From NCBI GenBank assembly GCA_023362775.1, contig JALMGJ010000004.1, forward strand, positions 34,935,929 through 34,999,928: DNA of 64,000 bases. The letters are read 5' to 3'. The translations under genes were made by a program, and so were the position numbers. Below, piece by piece: positions 33,297-43,967 of this stretch. Each line of letters begins with the position of its first letter. Position 1 is the first letter of the stretch. The DNA comes from Charina bottae (lineage: Eukaryota > Chordata > Lepidosauria > Squamata > Charinaidae). Under the pieces are notes generated by a model that worked only from the letters and a program-made list of their open reading frames with translations, made no database searches and was not told the DNA's origin.

Positions 33297-35578
33297 GGCT
33301 TGTTGGGGTATCATTGGTAGAACTTGTTAACCAGTCTCTGGGCACGTACATGGTTGCTGGCAACCCATTCTTTCTCTGGGAAGTGCTTCCACTTGATTAG
33401 ATATTGCAGGGTTACCTGAAGTCTCCTGGAGTCTAGAATTTCTTTGATTTCAAAATGTTGTTCCCCACCAGAATTGCCTTCTCACTAAATGCAGCATTTT
33501 GACGAAACCAAAATGCCCGGTGGGCTTAGCATCGTGACATCTTTCTAGGATCTTTTTCCTCAAGGTCTCTGGAATGTATACCTTCGTACCGTGCCACCAT
33601 AGCCCTTCCCTCTCGGGTAGAATCTCTTTGTTAGCTTGCAGCCAATAATCTTTTCCTAACGCCTCCTGTAATTCCTGCAGGAGCCCGGTTTCTATATGTG
33701 GTGTCGAGTCATGCTTTTGGCTTCTGGGTTTGGCGGCTAACCCCAGTTGTTGTAAAGGGATCACAGTGTCAATGATTTCTTCTCTTTCACTTTTGTGTTG
33801 GGGTAGCCTAGATAGTGTGTCCTCTAGGAAATTTCTTTTCCCAGGGAGGTATTTCAGCGTGAAGTTCAATTTGCTGAAAAATTGAGCCCACCTGATTTGC
33901 TTTGGTGTTAGTTTGCGGGGCGTTTTCAACACTTCTAGGTTTTTATGGTCAGTCCAGACTTCAAAGGGATGGATGGCTCCTTCCAGGAGGTGCCGCCACA
34001 TCTGGAGGGCCCATTTTATTGCGAAGGCTTCCTTTTTCCACACTAACCACCTGTGTTCAGCTTTGCTGAACTTTCGGGATAAGTACGCACATGGGTGTAA
34101 AACCCCTTCCTTGTCCTTCTGTAATAACATGCCTCCCAAAGCCACGTCTGAAGCATCGACATGGACCACTAGGGGTTCTTGCAGGTCTGGATGTTTTAAA
34201 ATGGGTTCGGCCGTAAATAAGGCTTTCAGCCGTTCGAACGCCTCCTGACATTCGGCAGTCCAATTCAGCACCGCCCTGGGATTTTTTCACTTTCCTGGTG
34301 TCTTCGGGGGTTTCCAACATAGAACATCTTGCACTTTAGCAGGGTCCATCTTAATGCCCCTGCTTGAGACTTTGTAACCCAGGTAGTCTAGTTGCTCTTT
34401 ATGGAATTCACACTTTGAAAGCTTGACAAATAATTGAGCTTTCAAAAGCCTCTTTAGAATCTCACGCACTAATTTTACATGTTCTTCCAAGGTTTGGGAA
34501 TAGATCAGGATGTCATCTAGGTAGACAAGGACCCCTTCATACAGAAACTCATGACGAACTTCGTTTATGAGGTGCATGAACACCCCCCTGCTCCTTTTAG
34601 TCCGAATGGCATCACAAGAAACTCAAAACAACCCAGTTGACAGTTAAAAGCAGTTTTCTACTCATCCCCTTCGCGAATGCGTACGCGGTAATAAGCTTCC
34701 CTCAAATCCAATTTCATAAAAATCTTCCCTTTTGATAGATGAGCAAGCATGTCTTTCATCAGAGGGAGTGGGTACCTGTTATTAGCACTGATGGCATTCA
34801 AACCCCTATAATCGGTGCACAGTCTTAAGGACCCGTCCTTTTTGGGTCTGAAGAGCACAGGGGCTGCCATTGGCGAGGTAGCTGGCCAGATGAAACCCCG
34901 TTTTAGGTTTTTATCTACAAAATCTCTCAGTGCTTCCTGCTCTTTCGGAGTCATAGAATATAGTTTGGTCTTTGGCAATTTTGCCCCAGCTTCTATTTCA
35001 ATTGCACAGTCACAGTCTCTATGGGGAGGGAGCTGATCTGATTCTTTCTCTTCAAAAACCTTGCGCAAATCTCTATACTGTTTGGGTATCAGGCTTTTCT
35101 CCTTCTGGGTCGATTGTTTACCCGATTCCGCCGCCATGCCAAACAACGCAGTATCGGGATTTACAGCCGACAGGGTTTCGCCTTTATACGACCCGTCCTC
35201 GAATTCTATGTCTCCCATTGCCCAATTGACGTGGGGGTTGTGTTTCCTTAGCCAGGATAAACCTAAAATCACTGACTGGTTGGCAATTGGGGTGACAAGG
35301 AATCTAATTGTCTCTCGATGGGTCCCAATTGTTAACTTAACTTCTTTGGTACGAAACTCCACCAGACCCCCGCTAGCCTCTGTGCCATCTAGTTGCATGA
35401 AGACTATGGGCTGCTTTAGTTTTCCCACTTTAAGGCCAAGTCCAGTCACGATTGCTGGGTTTATGAGCCAATGTGTACACCCAGAATCTAGCATTGCCAT
35501 TAGGTCTGCCCTGTGTTTAGTTTCTAGAGTTTTCAATTGTAAGCATGTTAACATTGAGGGACATTCTTCACTTACCAT
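33297..35578 (-). pseudogene. Chromovirus pol pseudogene: protease, RT, RNase H, truncated integrase, chromodomain
   Basis: The protease active site AMLDSGCTHW is at about 35488. RT motifs are LRLCTDYRGLN and KLDLREAYYRV, then an in-frame stop at about 34657 (Trp to TAG context) and a frameshift. YLDDILIYS (34512-34523) is the RT catalytic site. RNase H starts VHVDASDVALGG, with TDHKNLE further on. The integrase keeps only its N-terminal His/Cys-type zinc domain (GHFGFVKMLHLVRRQFWW), then jumps at about 33463 to EIKEILDSRR ... LQYLIKWKHF, a chromodomain. The DDE catalytic core is missing. The chromodomain would guide insertion to modified histones. Confidence 0.88.
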
Positions 35579-35622
35579 GGGATTGATGCGCCCATCACAA
35601 TCCGCCTGTCTGCTGGCGCCCC

Positions 35623-37154
35623 TCAGGATAGGCAGCTGGCATTTCCCGTTGACTGAAACTCCTCTTCTTCAGAGTCGCTGGTGCTATTGACGAAACCCCC
35701 TTCGCACGTCTCCTCAGCTTTGGCAGCTGTCCCTTTGCTTTTGCGCTTACGGGTTTGAGTTATAATCCTTTTTGCCGCGGGTTGCGGCTGGCCGGCCTTT
35801 TGTTTGCAATCAATGGCTCGATGGCCTTCCTTGCCACACTTGAAGCACAAATTCTTCTGGGCGTGTCGTTCCCTCTCTTCGTCCCATTTTCGGCGTTGGC
35901 TCCGCTTGTCTGCTGGGCTGGCCGTCGACCTCACTTTCTTTGCTGCATCTTACAGCTGTAATTGCTTCTTTAAGCAAAGTTTGCTGCTCTCTACCGTCCC
36001 GGCCAATAGCACCCACTCCTTCAGGGTCTTGGGATCTCCTCAGTTCAGGCAAGTTTCTAAGATATCTGGTCTCAATCCCATCTGAAAGTATTCAATTTTG
36101 AATGTTTCTGGCCAATCTGTGAGGCGGCTTGCTAGTCTCTTAAAAATTCCAAAGCATATTCGGCCAGTGACCGGTTCCCTTGCTTGATCGATTGCATCTT
36201 GACCTTAGCTGTCACTTTGGACAAGGTGTCTTCGAACCGGTCCCTCAAGGCTGTCATAAACTCATCGAAATCTGTTAGTTCTGGGGCCTCAGCACCGTGG
36301 AGTTCAGTCATCCAGTCTGCCACTTCCCCTTCCAGATAGGCTGAGATGTATCTCACCTTTGCTTCCTTGTCTATGAACGAGTCTTCAAATTCATCCATGA
36401 ACCCCTTAACATGGGTCATGAAGCATGCTAGGCGCTTGGGGTCTCCATTGAACCTCACCCGTATTTCGCGTGCTCCCACAGGCCTGTTTGGGCGTCTCTG
36501 CACCCTAGGCATCTCTTCTCGCGTTGCCCGTTTCCTTGTCGGAGGTGATGCTGGCTGGGTCTCCTCATCCGCGCTGGACTCGTCTTCGGACCCCTCCTCA
36601 TCTGCTGGTCCAGAAGTAGCACTGGAACTCCCGGGTCTCGGCCCGATCCTGGATTCCTCCAGCTTCTGCAGTATCTTCCCAACGGATGCTTGAAACGTGG
36701 CCATGCATTGTTACAAGATCTCCATCTCGAAAGACTTGCTGCCTATCCGATCTTCTAATTCCGTCATTCGATCAGTCCGAGTACCTCTTCTGGTGGTAAC
36801 GTTTTTAGTAGTGCCACTCTCGAGTGTCCGACCAATCTTTTCGGACCAGCGCTTCTTCGGTTTCGGCTCGCCTTTCATCGTGACTGACTTCTCATGTTCT
36901 TTGTCGTTTCTCGTCTTTCTCAACCTCTTGCTCAGTTTCGAAGTGCCCTCTTGGGGATCGCCTTCGCCCCCTGGTACTTTCGACGCAGTGGCCTGGACTT
37001 GTTTGAGCCCTTTGCCTTTTGTCTCACTGGATCCTGCACTTGAAGTACCGGCACCTTCCATCATCTGTCCCAACGACACATACAGGTGTGTGACCTGGCT
37101 TGTTGGTGAAGGAATCTCCTCAGGTAAAGGAGTATCCTCAGGCAAAGCAGTCAT
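35623..37154 (-). pseudogene. Chromovirus gag pseudogene
   Basis: Gag begins at about 37154 (MTALPEDTPLPEEIPSPTSQ), has an in-frame TAA at 36713-36711, then continues in the same frame (MATFQASVGKILQKLEES) through a capsid-like region (FMDEFEDSFIDKEAKVRYIS). A frameshift follows near 36135. The nucleocapsid zinc knuckle CFKCGKEGHRAIDC (C-X2-C-X4-H-X4-C, 35806-35847) is intact. Gag packages the RNA of the retrotransposon. Confidence 0.85.
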
Positions 37155-37181
37155 GTAACAATTTTGAGAGTTTCAGCTTAA

Positions 37182-38549
37182 TGTAACGAATACTAGGCTC
37201 AAACTTCAAAGAAAACAACTTCAGTCAGTTCAAAGTAGAAAAGGAAAGTTATTTAATTGAAGAAAGCTACAAGAATCCAAAGAAAGCTGAAACTGACAAA
37301 AAAGGCACAAAGCCTCTAATTAAAACAGTCTCTTGGTGAGCTAACATTCCCCCTCCCCACACCTGGCTTAGGTAGTTGCTTTTGACCTTGGTTCCCGGAG
37401 TCTGCTGCTCGCTGTCTGGCTTCCATCCTGTCGGGTTCGCGCCGCTCACGCCGCTACCTGCCGACTTACAGGACTCCGAGGAAGATGAGGAACCAGTTGT
37501 CGGAAGCAGCAGGCTTGGCTAAGAAACAGCTGAAGATCTGGAGGCGCTGATTGGTGAGTATCTGGACGGAGAGACACCACCTCCAATCAGCGCGCGCCAG
37601 AGGAGAGCGGAGAGGCGGGCAGAGCAACATGAGGCCCGATTGGTTCCTGCTTCTCATCGGCGTGAAAATTGGTATAAAAAGCCCCTGAGATGAATCATGT
37701 TTGCCGGAGACAACCAATCCTACTCGCCACCTAGACGCTCTGAGGTAAGCGAGCATTTTACCTCACGGAGCGCCGAAGTTGAGCCGCCTCTTGCCGTCGT
37801 TTTTCTGGTCCCTGGTTCCACAGAATCACTGGCCAACGTGGATCACCTGGAGCCTAGTCGATTACCTGCCAACGAGACAGCAGCAGAAATCAGCACCTCT
37901 GCCTCATCAGCTCACCTAGTGAGTTTATCCACTCCGTCTTCCCAGTCCTGTCAAGAGCCTAAGCCTATTCCTGCCTCACAAGATAATTCCCGGTTCAGCC
38001 TCTTGGGTTCCTCTTACAGAGAAAGTGTCTGTCCCAAGCCCTAGCCAAACCGGATCCTGCTCCAATTGGGCTGCCTTCCTCGATGTTGTAGCCACACAAG
38101 CCCCAGCCAAACAAGTCTGCTCTGCGCTCACAATAAACATACCTGTCACATCTGGACTGCTGACCGAGAGAGTCCTGCCCCCAAAACCGTTGTCAGCTGA
38201 TCCGGGGTTTCCTGTGGACTGGACTGCCAGTTGCAGCTTAGGGCAAGATACTTGCCAGGCTTCGTCGCCCGCGGTTGGCACTATTGGGCTTGAAGATCCA
38301 ACAGACCCCTGTGCCTTTTTGCCTGTAAAGGAAGAGGAGGAGTACATTGACTGGTCTGCCTGTTTATCGTTATAAATAAAGTTATTTCAATAACGCTTCT
38401 GTGGTTGGTTCTAGTCAGAACAGGACACATCCCCCCTCCCATCCCGTAAACAAGCTTGACATGCGTCGGCTTTCTCTCAGCTAGCTGGCTCTGTTGGCGG
38501 GAAGCGGCAAGCAAATGCACTACGTTTATTTGGTTGTGCGGACCTTACA
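37182..38549 (-). repeat. Chromovirus 5' LTR, interrupted by a foreign solo LTR
   Basis: Left part 37182-37428 and right part 38428-38549 together give 364 bp after removing the insert and one copy of its duplication, agreeing with the other LTR plus one extra A. Confidence 0.92.
37429..38427 (+). mobile_element. Solo LTR (999 bp) inserted in the chromovirus LTR
   Basis: Ends TGTCGGG and AGGACA form the expected TGTC/GACA terminal repeats, and CATCC is duplicated on both sides (37424-37428, 38428-38432). It has a TATA box TATAAAAA at 37673-37680 with an upstream ATTGG (CCAAT) element, and AATAAA at 38375-38380, giving + orientation. Long open frames inside have no recognisable protein similarity. 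The 5-bp duplication fits Gypsy or ERV-type integration. Confidence 0.8.
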
Positions 38550-39950
38550 CCTGCACAGATTCAAGGCACCTTGAACATTATGGAGCCTTCCCCATGTTTC
38601 GCAATAGAGATGGTGTTCTTTTCTTTAAAAGCATCATTTTTTCTTCTGTGAACATAGAACAGCTGTGACTTACCAAAAAGGTCTACTTTTGTTTCATTTG
38701 TCCAAAGGACATTCTCCCAGAAGGACTGTGACTTGTGAACATGTACGTATTTTAGCAAACTCCAGTCTGGCTTTTTTGTGTCTGTCTTTCAGAAATGGGG
38801 TCTGCCTGGATCTTTTACCATGGAGACCACTTTCAGTCACACAGCGATGGATGGTGCAAATTGATATTGTTGTACCTTGATCTTGGAGGTCAGCCAAGGA
38901 AGTTTTCCTTGGTTCTTTCTCTACCATTCGAACAGTCCTTCTGTTTAATCTTGGGTCAGTTTTCCTCTTGTGGCCGTGTCCAGGGAGGTTGGCTGTGGTC
39001 CCATGGGCCTTAAACTTCTTGATAATATTAGCAACAGTGGTCACAGGAACATGAAGCTCCTTGGAGTTGGTTTTGTAGCCTTTACCTTTACCATGCTTGG
39101 CTATTACCTTCTTCCTTTCTTCCTCAGACAATTCTCTGCTTTTCTTTCTCTTGTCCATGTTCACTGTGCTGCGTACAATGACACAAAATGCCCGAGTGAG
39201 TACTTTTTTCCATTCAGATAGACAGAGTGACTGATTGTGAGATTGAAGAAACCTGCGATACTAATTAAAGTAAATAGTCTGCTTGAGAGATCACTAAAAT
39301 CCAACAATGTCTTTTAACTTCTAAGGGGTACCAATAATTATGTCCATGCCGTTTTTGTTTATTTTATTATTTACAGGAATATGTTAAGTCATGCATCAAA
39401 AGGAAAATGTCCGCTCTATGGACTATGGAATAAAGAAGGGTGGATGCCATTTACTTGTGTCGGTTCCAAGTTGTTTCATAGCAAAGTGGGATTGTTTGGG
39501 GAAAAGTGGAGGGGTACCAATACTTTTTGCCGCATCTGTACCAGCCTTCCTTATGAAAAATGCCCCTGCATATGTTCTGACGCAGAGGTGGAATCTGTAT
39601 CACATATATTGTTAAAATACTCATTGTACACTCAAGGGCAAACGGATCTCGTAATACCAATTGTCAGAAAATTTAATTGCTCTTATTTATTGTGATCACC
39701 TTTGGTTACCATTCACCTTTATGTAGCCAATTTCCATGTATTTCCAAGAAAGTTGCAAAATGTCTTTCAGTAGCTATAGTCTACAGAGGTAATTTGGTGT
39801 CCTAACCCTAACCCCAAACTGTTTTAGGCTTCTTCCATAATTTTTTAATGTTTCTGGCTTCTGTAACTTTTTATTTGTGGCATTTGATATTTTTTACATG
39901 GTTGGTCTTGGACTATAAATAAATAAACTTCCCCTTTGACAAATAGATAT

Positions 39951-40213
39951 TTTTAGCGTCCGTTGGAAGATTTCCTTTATATATGTGTCTGTTTTAACGA
40001 TTGAACACAAATATAAATATAACCAATTTTTTTTTTTGAAATGTTGTAATGAATTTCTAGGATATAACTTGAAAATTATAATAAAGGGGGAAACAGTTAA
40101 GCAGAATTTATAATAATGAATCAGTGTTTCATTGACATGTTTTAATTTTTTGAACTTTTAAGTGTGAATGTCTGTTATGTACACAGTGTATACTTTTTAA
40201 AAAATCCAAACAG
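39951..40213 (+). other. Intron just upstream of exon N
   Basis: AT-rich; contains the exon N acceptor region and no recognised element. Confidence 0.6.
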
Positions 40214-40307
40214 GATCTCAGCAAAAGCCCTAAAACCATGAAAAAGCTGTTGCCCAAACGGAAACCTGAACGGAAACCATCAGAAGAAGAATTTGCTCTG
40301 AGAAAAA
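40214..40307 (+). CDS. ARHGEF7: ARHGEF7 exon N: basic region
   Basis: The acceptor is AAACAG|GATCTC and the donor AAAAA|GTAAGT. It encodes [20 protein letters not shown] then [11 protein letters not shown], strongly basic then acidic. It ends one base into a Ser codon. The preceding 8.6-kb intron carries the nested transposon cluster. Confidence 0.94.
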
Positions 40308-40385
40308 GTAAGTATTTCCTGGAACATGAGAGAGAGAACTGCAGTTTTTCTTTTTAGTGCACAATACATCATGGTAATCTAATAA

Positions 40386-40712
40386 AAAAGGTAAAGGTTT
40401 TCCCCTGCACAGTCGTGTCCAACTCTAGGGGCCGGTGCTCATCTCCGTTTGTTAGCCAAAGAGCCAGCGCTGTCCGAAGACGCTTCCGCGGTCATGTGGC
40501 TGGCATGATGTGCGTGGAACGCTGTTACCTACCCACTGAAGTGGTACCTATTCATCTACTTGCATTTGCATGCTTTCGAATTGCTAGGTTGGCAAGAGCT
40601 GGGGCGAGTGCAGGAGCTCACTCCGTCATGCGGGGCTAGGGATTCGAACCTCCGAACTTGTGATCTTCCGATCAACAAGCCTGGCTTCCTACCCACTGAG
40701 CCACCACGCCCC
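40386..40712 (-). mobile_element. tRNA-derived SINE with BovB-type tail (antisense), third copy
   Basis: Minus-strand GGGGCGTGGTGGCTCAGTGG, GGTTCGAATCCC B box and a GAGTTGGACACGACTGTGCA tail match the 6622 and 7398 copies. Flanking duplications are not clear; a (TA)n run abuts the head end. Confidence 0.8.
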
Positions 40713-40849
40713 ATATATATATATCTATGACTTGTGTTAAGATATTTCAGGATAAGCTTTTTCAACTAGCATCAACCTAAGATGCAAATCCCAAGAAAAT
40801 TTGTTTGTGATTCCCACAGCTTTTCAGAAACTGGTTAAGACAGCTCTTC

Positions 40850-41461
40850 CAGAGTGGTCTTAAACTTAGTTAGTCCTAACAAATAACTTCTCTTCACCCT
40901 GGAAGCGGGGGGTAGAATATAAGCTGGCTTCATATGGGCTCTCTCCACTATTCTTAATATCATTAGGTTATGATCAAGCTAAGCAACTAAACGTTCAAAG
41001 AATAAGGGACATGGATATGAATTTGGATAAACAGAGGCATATGGGAACCAGCAAGTTACTTGCTAAACCTAATTTTCCCTAAGCTGAGAATTGCATTCTT
41101 TGAAGCTAGATTCAATATTCTTCCATCTGTACTTCTTCAAGGCAGGTGTAGTAAAATCTATAGCTGAGCGTATCTGCCCATGTGGTGAAGAGGAAGTTGA
41201 AACTATCACGTACTATTATACTGTAAATTTTATAGGGATATTAGCTCAATCTACATTTTGCCCCTAATAGATAAATTCCCTGGAAATCCAGATAATTTTT
41301 ATGAGAACGATCTTCTTCAGGATCTAAAACCATACATTATGTGTGCAGTAGCCAAATTTTGTGTTGCCGCAATGAAAATAAGACAAAACTTGCTAAAGAA
41401 GTAATTACCCTTGTTTTAAATATTACTTTTAAATTGAAATATCTTAATAAATTGCTAGTGG

Positions 41462-41513
<52 letters not shown>

Positions 41514-41785
41514 CCACTAGCAATTTATTAATTGAGATTATTATATATATTATTTAATTAATTAAGATTATTATATATATTATTTTATACTTATTAATGT
41601 TTTGGATTCATACTACCTGAGTAACAAATGTATTAATATAGTAATAGAGGAGTGAATGCTATATTATTATGTGATCTATTTTATTAGTTGGTTGTATATT
41701 ATTGTATTTCTTCGTTTTACTTTGTTTTTGTCCTTTTAAATTTTGCTGGTCATTGACCGAATAAAGATTATTGATTGATTGATTT
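40850..41785 (+). mobile_element. Unclassified LINE, C-terminal and 3' UTR fragment
   Basis: KLRIAFFEARFNILPSVLLQ then RICPCGEEEVETITYYY and DKFPGNPDNFYENDLLQDLK, AVAKFCVAAMKIRQNLLKK and a stop near 41403. It ends AATAAAGATTATTGATTGAT with a (GATT)n tail. Same C-terminal Cys-rich pattern as the LINE split at 32425. It contains a TA-rich palindrome at 41444-41531. Confidence 0.6.
41444..41531. repeat. Perfect 20-bp inverted repeat around a (TA)n core
   Basis: TTAATAAATTGCTAGTGGAT (41444-41463) and its exact reverse complement (41512-41531) flank 48 bases of almost pure TA. The whole 88 bases can fold as a cruciform or hairpin. Confidence 0.9.
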
Positions 41786-42309
41786 TAAACTTAGTTAAGG
41801 TGATATCATCTTATTTTTCTTTGTGTGAGCTGTTCTATTTTTAGATTGTATACCAATTGTTATTGACTTCTGATTATTATCTTTCACTGTGGATTTTTAA
41901 AAATCTTTTGTGATTTTTAAATAATGATTTATGCTTGTTTTTGCATACCACCAAGAGTCTTATGGTTATTATTTAATAAAATAATATTATTTAATTTTTT
42001 AATTATTATTTAATAAAATAATAATAGGAACAACATAACATTTTAATTTAATACATTTTCCCCCAAAACAGTTAAATCATAGTTTCCTAATTTGAAAAAA
42101 ATGAGAAGCAATACATATCTGAATCTCCCTGATTTATTTGCTGGATCTCTTGAACTATGTGTGCCATCAGATTGTTAATTCATATCTTAGCCTATTAAGC
42201 AGTTATAAAATGGTTTACCATGTCAAGATCCAGAAGGATATTATTGCCAAATCCAAAATCCTGTCATCATATCAATAAGACACTTGATGTTTTCAGAAAT
42301 ATAGGATTA

Positions 42310-42664
42310 CAGGTAGTCCTCACTTAATGACTGTCCTGTTTAGTGACCACTTGAAGTTATGACGGCACTGAAAAAGTAACTTTACGACTGGTACTCGCAC
42401 TTACAACCATTGCAGCATCCCTGGGGTCATGTGACTGAAATTCAGGTTCTTTGTAACCGGCGGGTGTTTGTGACTGTTGCAGCGTCCTGAAGTCACATGA
42501 TCACCATTTGCATGCTTCACAGCTGGCTTCCGACAAGCAGAGTCAAATGGAGAAGCCAGCAGTAAAATTGCAAGTCGGGGTCACGTGATATCTCACTTAA
42601 CGACCACATCGCTTAGCGATGGAGTGGCCGGTCCCAATTGTGGTAGTTAAGTGAGGACTACCTC
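42310..42664. mobile_element. Tigger/pogo-like MITE
   Basis: 355 bp with terminal inverted repeats (CAGGTAGTCCTCACTTAA at the left; TTAAGTGAGGACTACCT at the right) and TA on both sides (42308-42309, 42665-42666). A second inner palindrome (CACTTAACGACCAC ... GTGGTAGTTAAGTG) lies at the right end. No transposase. Its right end lies 86 bases before exon O. Confidence 0.75.
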
Positions 42665-42750
42665 TAATATGTCAATCACAGCATTTATTTTGAGTGACGG
42701 TATACAACATAATTGCATTGTTAAATTAATATCTTTTGGGTATTTCATAG

Positions 42751-42840
42751 GTACAGCTGCATTAGAAGAAGATGCTCAGATTCTAAAAGTCATTGAAGCT
42801 TACTGTACAAGTGCCAAAACACGTCAAACATTAAATTCAA
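42751..42840 (+). CDS. ARHGEF7: ARHGEF7 exon O: last exon common to both C-termini
   Basis: The acceptor is TTTCATAG|GTACAG and the donor TTCAA|GTAAGT. It encodes [20 protein letters not shown] then AKTRQTLNS, helical in character. Its one-base overhang (A) can join either a Thr codon (the terminal exon at 51222) or a Ser codon of the coiled-coil branch known in other vertebrates. Confidence 0.94.
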
Positions 42841-43967
42841 GTAAGTTTTTAAAAAATACGAATAGAAAAATGTAAAATGTTATCTTAGCCATTTAGCAAG
42901 TAATTGCTAAAAATTGTTTTTTACTGGTGCCAGTCATTTGTATGGTCTGAAAAGTGAGATGTAATTGATGAAAATAGTACATAAATAAATTCATTAGGAA
43001 CTTGGGCAAATGTGCGTTTGTAATGTCCTTTGATCCTTCAATCTTTTAGAAATGCTTTTGCAATTCCCAGGTTTAGCAGTAGGAAATGTATTGCGTTGGC
43101 CACACTGCTATGACATCTTACTGGATTTCTTGAATAAGAAATTTCTTGAATAATACGTGCTAACCATTTAGTTTTGGATGTTCATGATTAAATTTGCAGT
43201 CCATACACCATCTCATTAGACCAGTCAGTTGAACTTACTGGAAGGTCATTAGGCTTTGTTGTTTACTTCTCTGACTCTAAAAAAATGTTCTTGAAAACAT
43301 TTTAATACCTAAGGCATAGTTTCTTTTTGGTTTAGAATTGGAGGCATTCTTTACTTGAAACTCAAAAAGGTAGGTATGCATTTTCTTGATCAGCTCACAA
43401 AAGACACCATTTTTATTGTGAGACAGCTCTGTTGACATCATGCCTTTCCCTTAGTCCTGTAAGCCAGAGTTCAGACCCTGTCCCTGTGGGGTGACAGTGT
43501 TTCACATGCACTTTCTCCTAGCCCAGTGTTCTCCAGATACATTGAGTGAATTCTCATAATGTTTGAGCAGTACGATTAGTGACCTTGCTTTAGCCTTATG
43601 GGAACTGGATCCAGGAAATATGGAGGACAAGAGGTTGAGGAAGGCTTGTCTGGGATTTTCTCTCACCTCTTTGCTGCGTCATGGATTATATTGAGCCATT
43701 CCTCCCTACTGAAAAGAGGTCACTACCACAGAAAAGAAATAGAGCTACATGGACATGGATAATAATTCTGCAGAAATAAGGATTCTGCTGAGAATATACA
43801 GTATGTCAGGGTTTGGGGGATTTTTGCTGTAAACTGAGAATCGCCACCTTGAACATTTCTGTTCTAATCTAACGTTCTCAGTTTTAAAATAATTATGTAT
43901 TATAGATTTAATTGTAGTAAACATTGACGATAATGTCATCACAGAAGTTGCCAAACCCAACCTTAAA
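42841..43967 (+). other. Intron downstream of exon O
   Basis: AT-rich, no exon or classifiable element found. Confidence 0.55.

Larger units (their letters stand above)
32862..38549 (-). mobile_element. Ty3/Gypsy chromovirus LTR retrotransposon, defective
   Basis: Two LTRs (32862-33224 and 37182-38549, the latter split by a 999-bp insert) flank gag and pol on the minus strand. A 5-bp duplication CCTGC borders it (32857-32861, 38550-38554). By eye the LTRs differ at about 18 positions and one indel over about 363 bp. A purine-rich AGGAGGAGTGCCA lies next to the 3' LTR as a polypurine tract. The element landed inside the Tc1 transposase. The C-terminal chromodomain defines it as a chromovirus. 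Gag-pol carries stops, frameshifts and a large integrase deletion. Confidence 0.92.
32430..39164 (-). pseudogene. Tc1 transposase pseudogene
   Basis: The N-terminal piece (39164 down to about 38555) has a paired-type helix-turn-helix (SEEERKKVIAKHGKGKGYKT, VPVTTVANIIKKFKAHGT) and RHKKARLEFA. The first catalytic position is Asn, in LWTNETKV (38696-38698), where the family normally has Asp. The second piece (32861 down to 32430) retains QQDNDSKHT and SPDLNPIEHLWKELK, the second and third catalytic sites. Stops and shifts interrupt both pieces and a 5.7-kb element separates them. DDE transposases cut and paste DNA; this one cannot be active. Confidence 0.85.
32427..39538 (-). mobile_element. Tc1/mariner transposon, interrupted by a chromovirus
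   Basis: The left end GATGTGGACAAAAGTATTGG (32427) and the right end CCAATACTTTTTGCCGCATC (to 39538) are inverted repeats, with TA on both sides (32425-32426, 39539-39540). A second related repeat at about 39325-39350 suggests an inner direct repeat as in IR/DR-type Tc1 elements. Transposase is on the minus strand in two pieces, separated by the 32862-38549 insertion. Confidence 0.85.
31950..39950 (+). mobile_element. Unclassified non-LTR LINE, C-terminal part, split by a Tc1 element
   Basis: The left piece (about 31950-32426) encodes LAEFEQRAWDQD ... LALIDMLPIR. The right piece (39539-about 39950) resumes with YQSLPYEKCPCICSDAEVES then SHILLKYSLY, a Cys-rich C-terminal motif, and runs to an (AAAT)n-type end. 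Without the insertion the joint reads ANMYQS in frame at a single TA. The same C-terminal pattern recurs at 40850-41785 and 61455-61735. Pseudogenised; the family name is not certain. Confidence 0.6.

Noticed and set aside
35061..35690. A 209-residue plus-strand frame
   Set aside because: Antisense to the protease/RT region of the chromovirus, with no motif of its own.
33913..36693. Plus-strand frames across the chromovirus
   Set aside because: Shadows of gag-pol, which is clearly coded on the minus strand.
37697..38375. Long frames on both strands within the 999-bp insert
   Set aside because: Solo LTR with TATA box and polyadenylation signal; no protein motif recognised.
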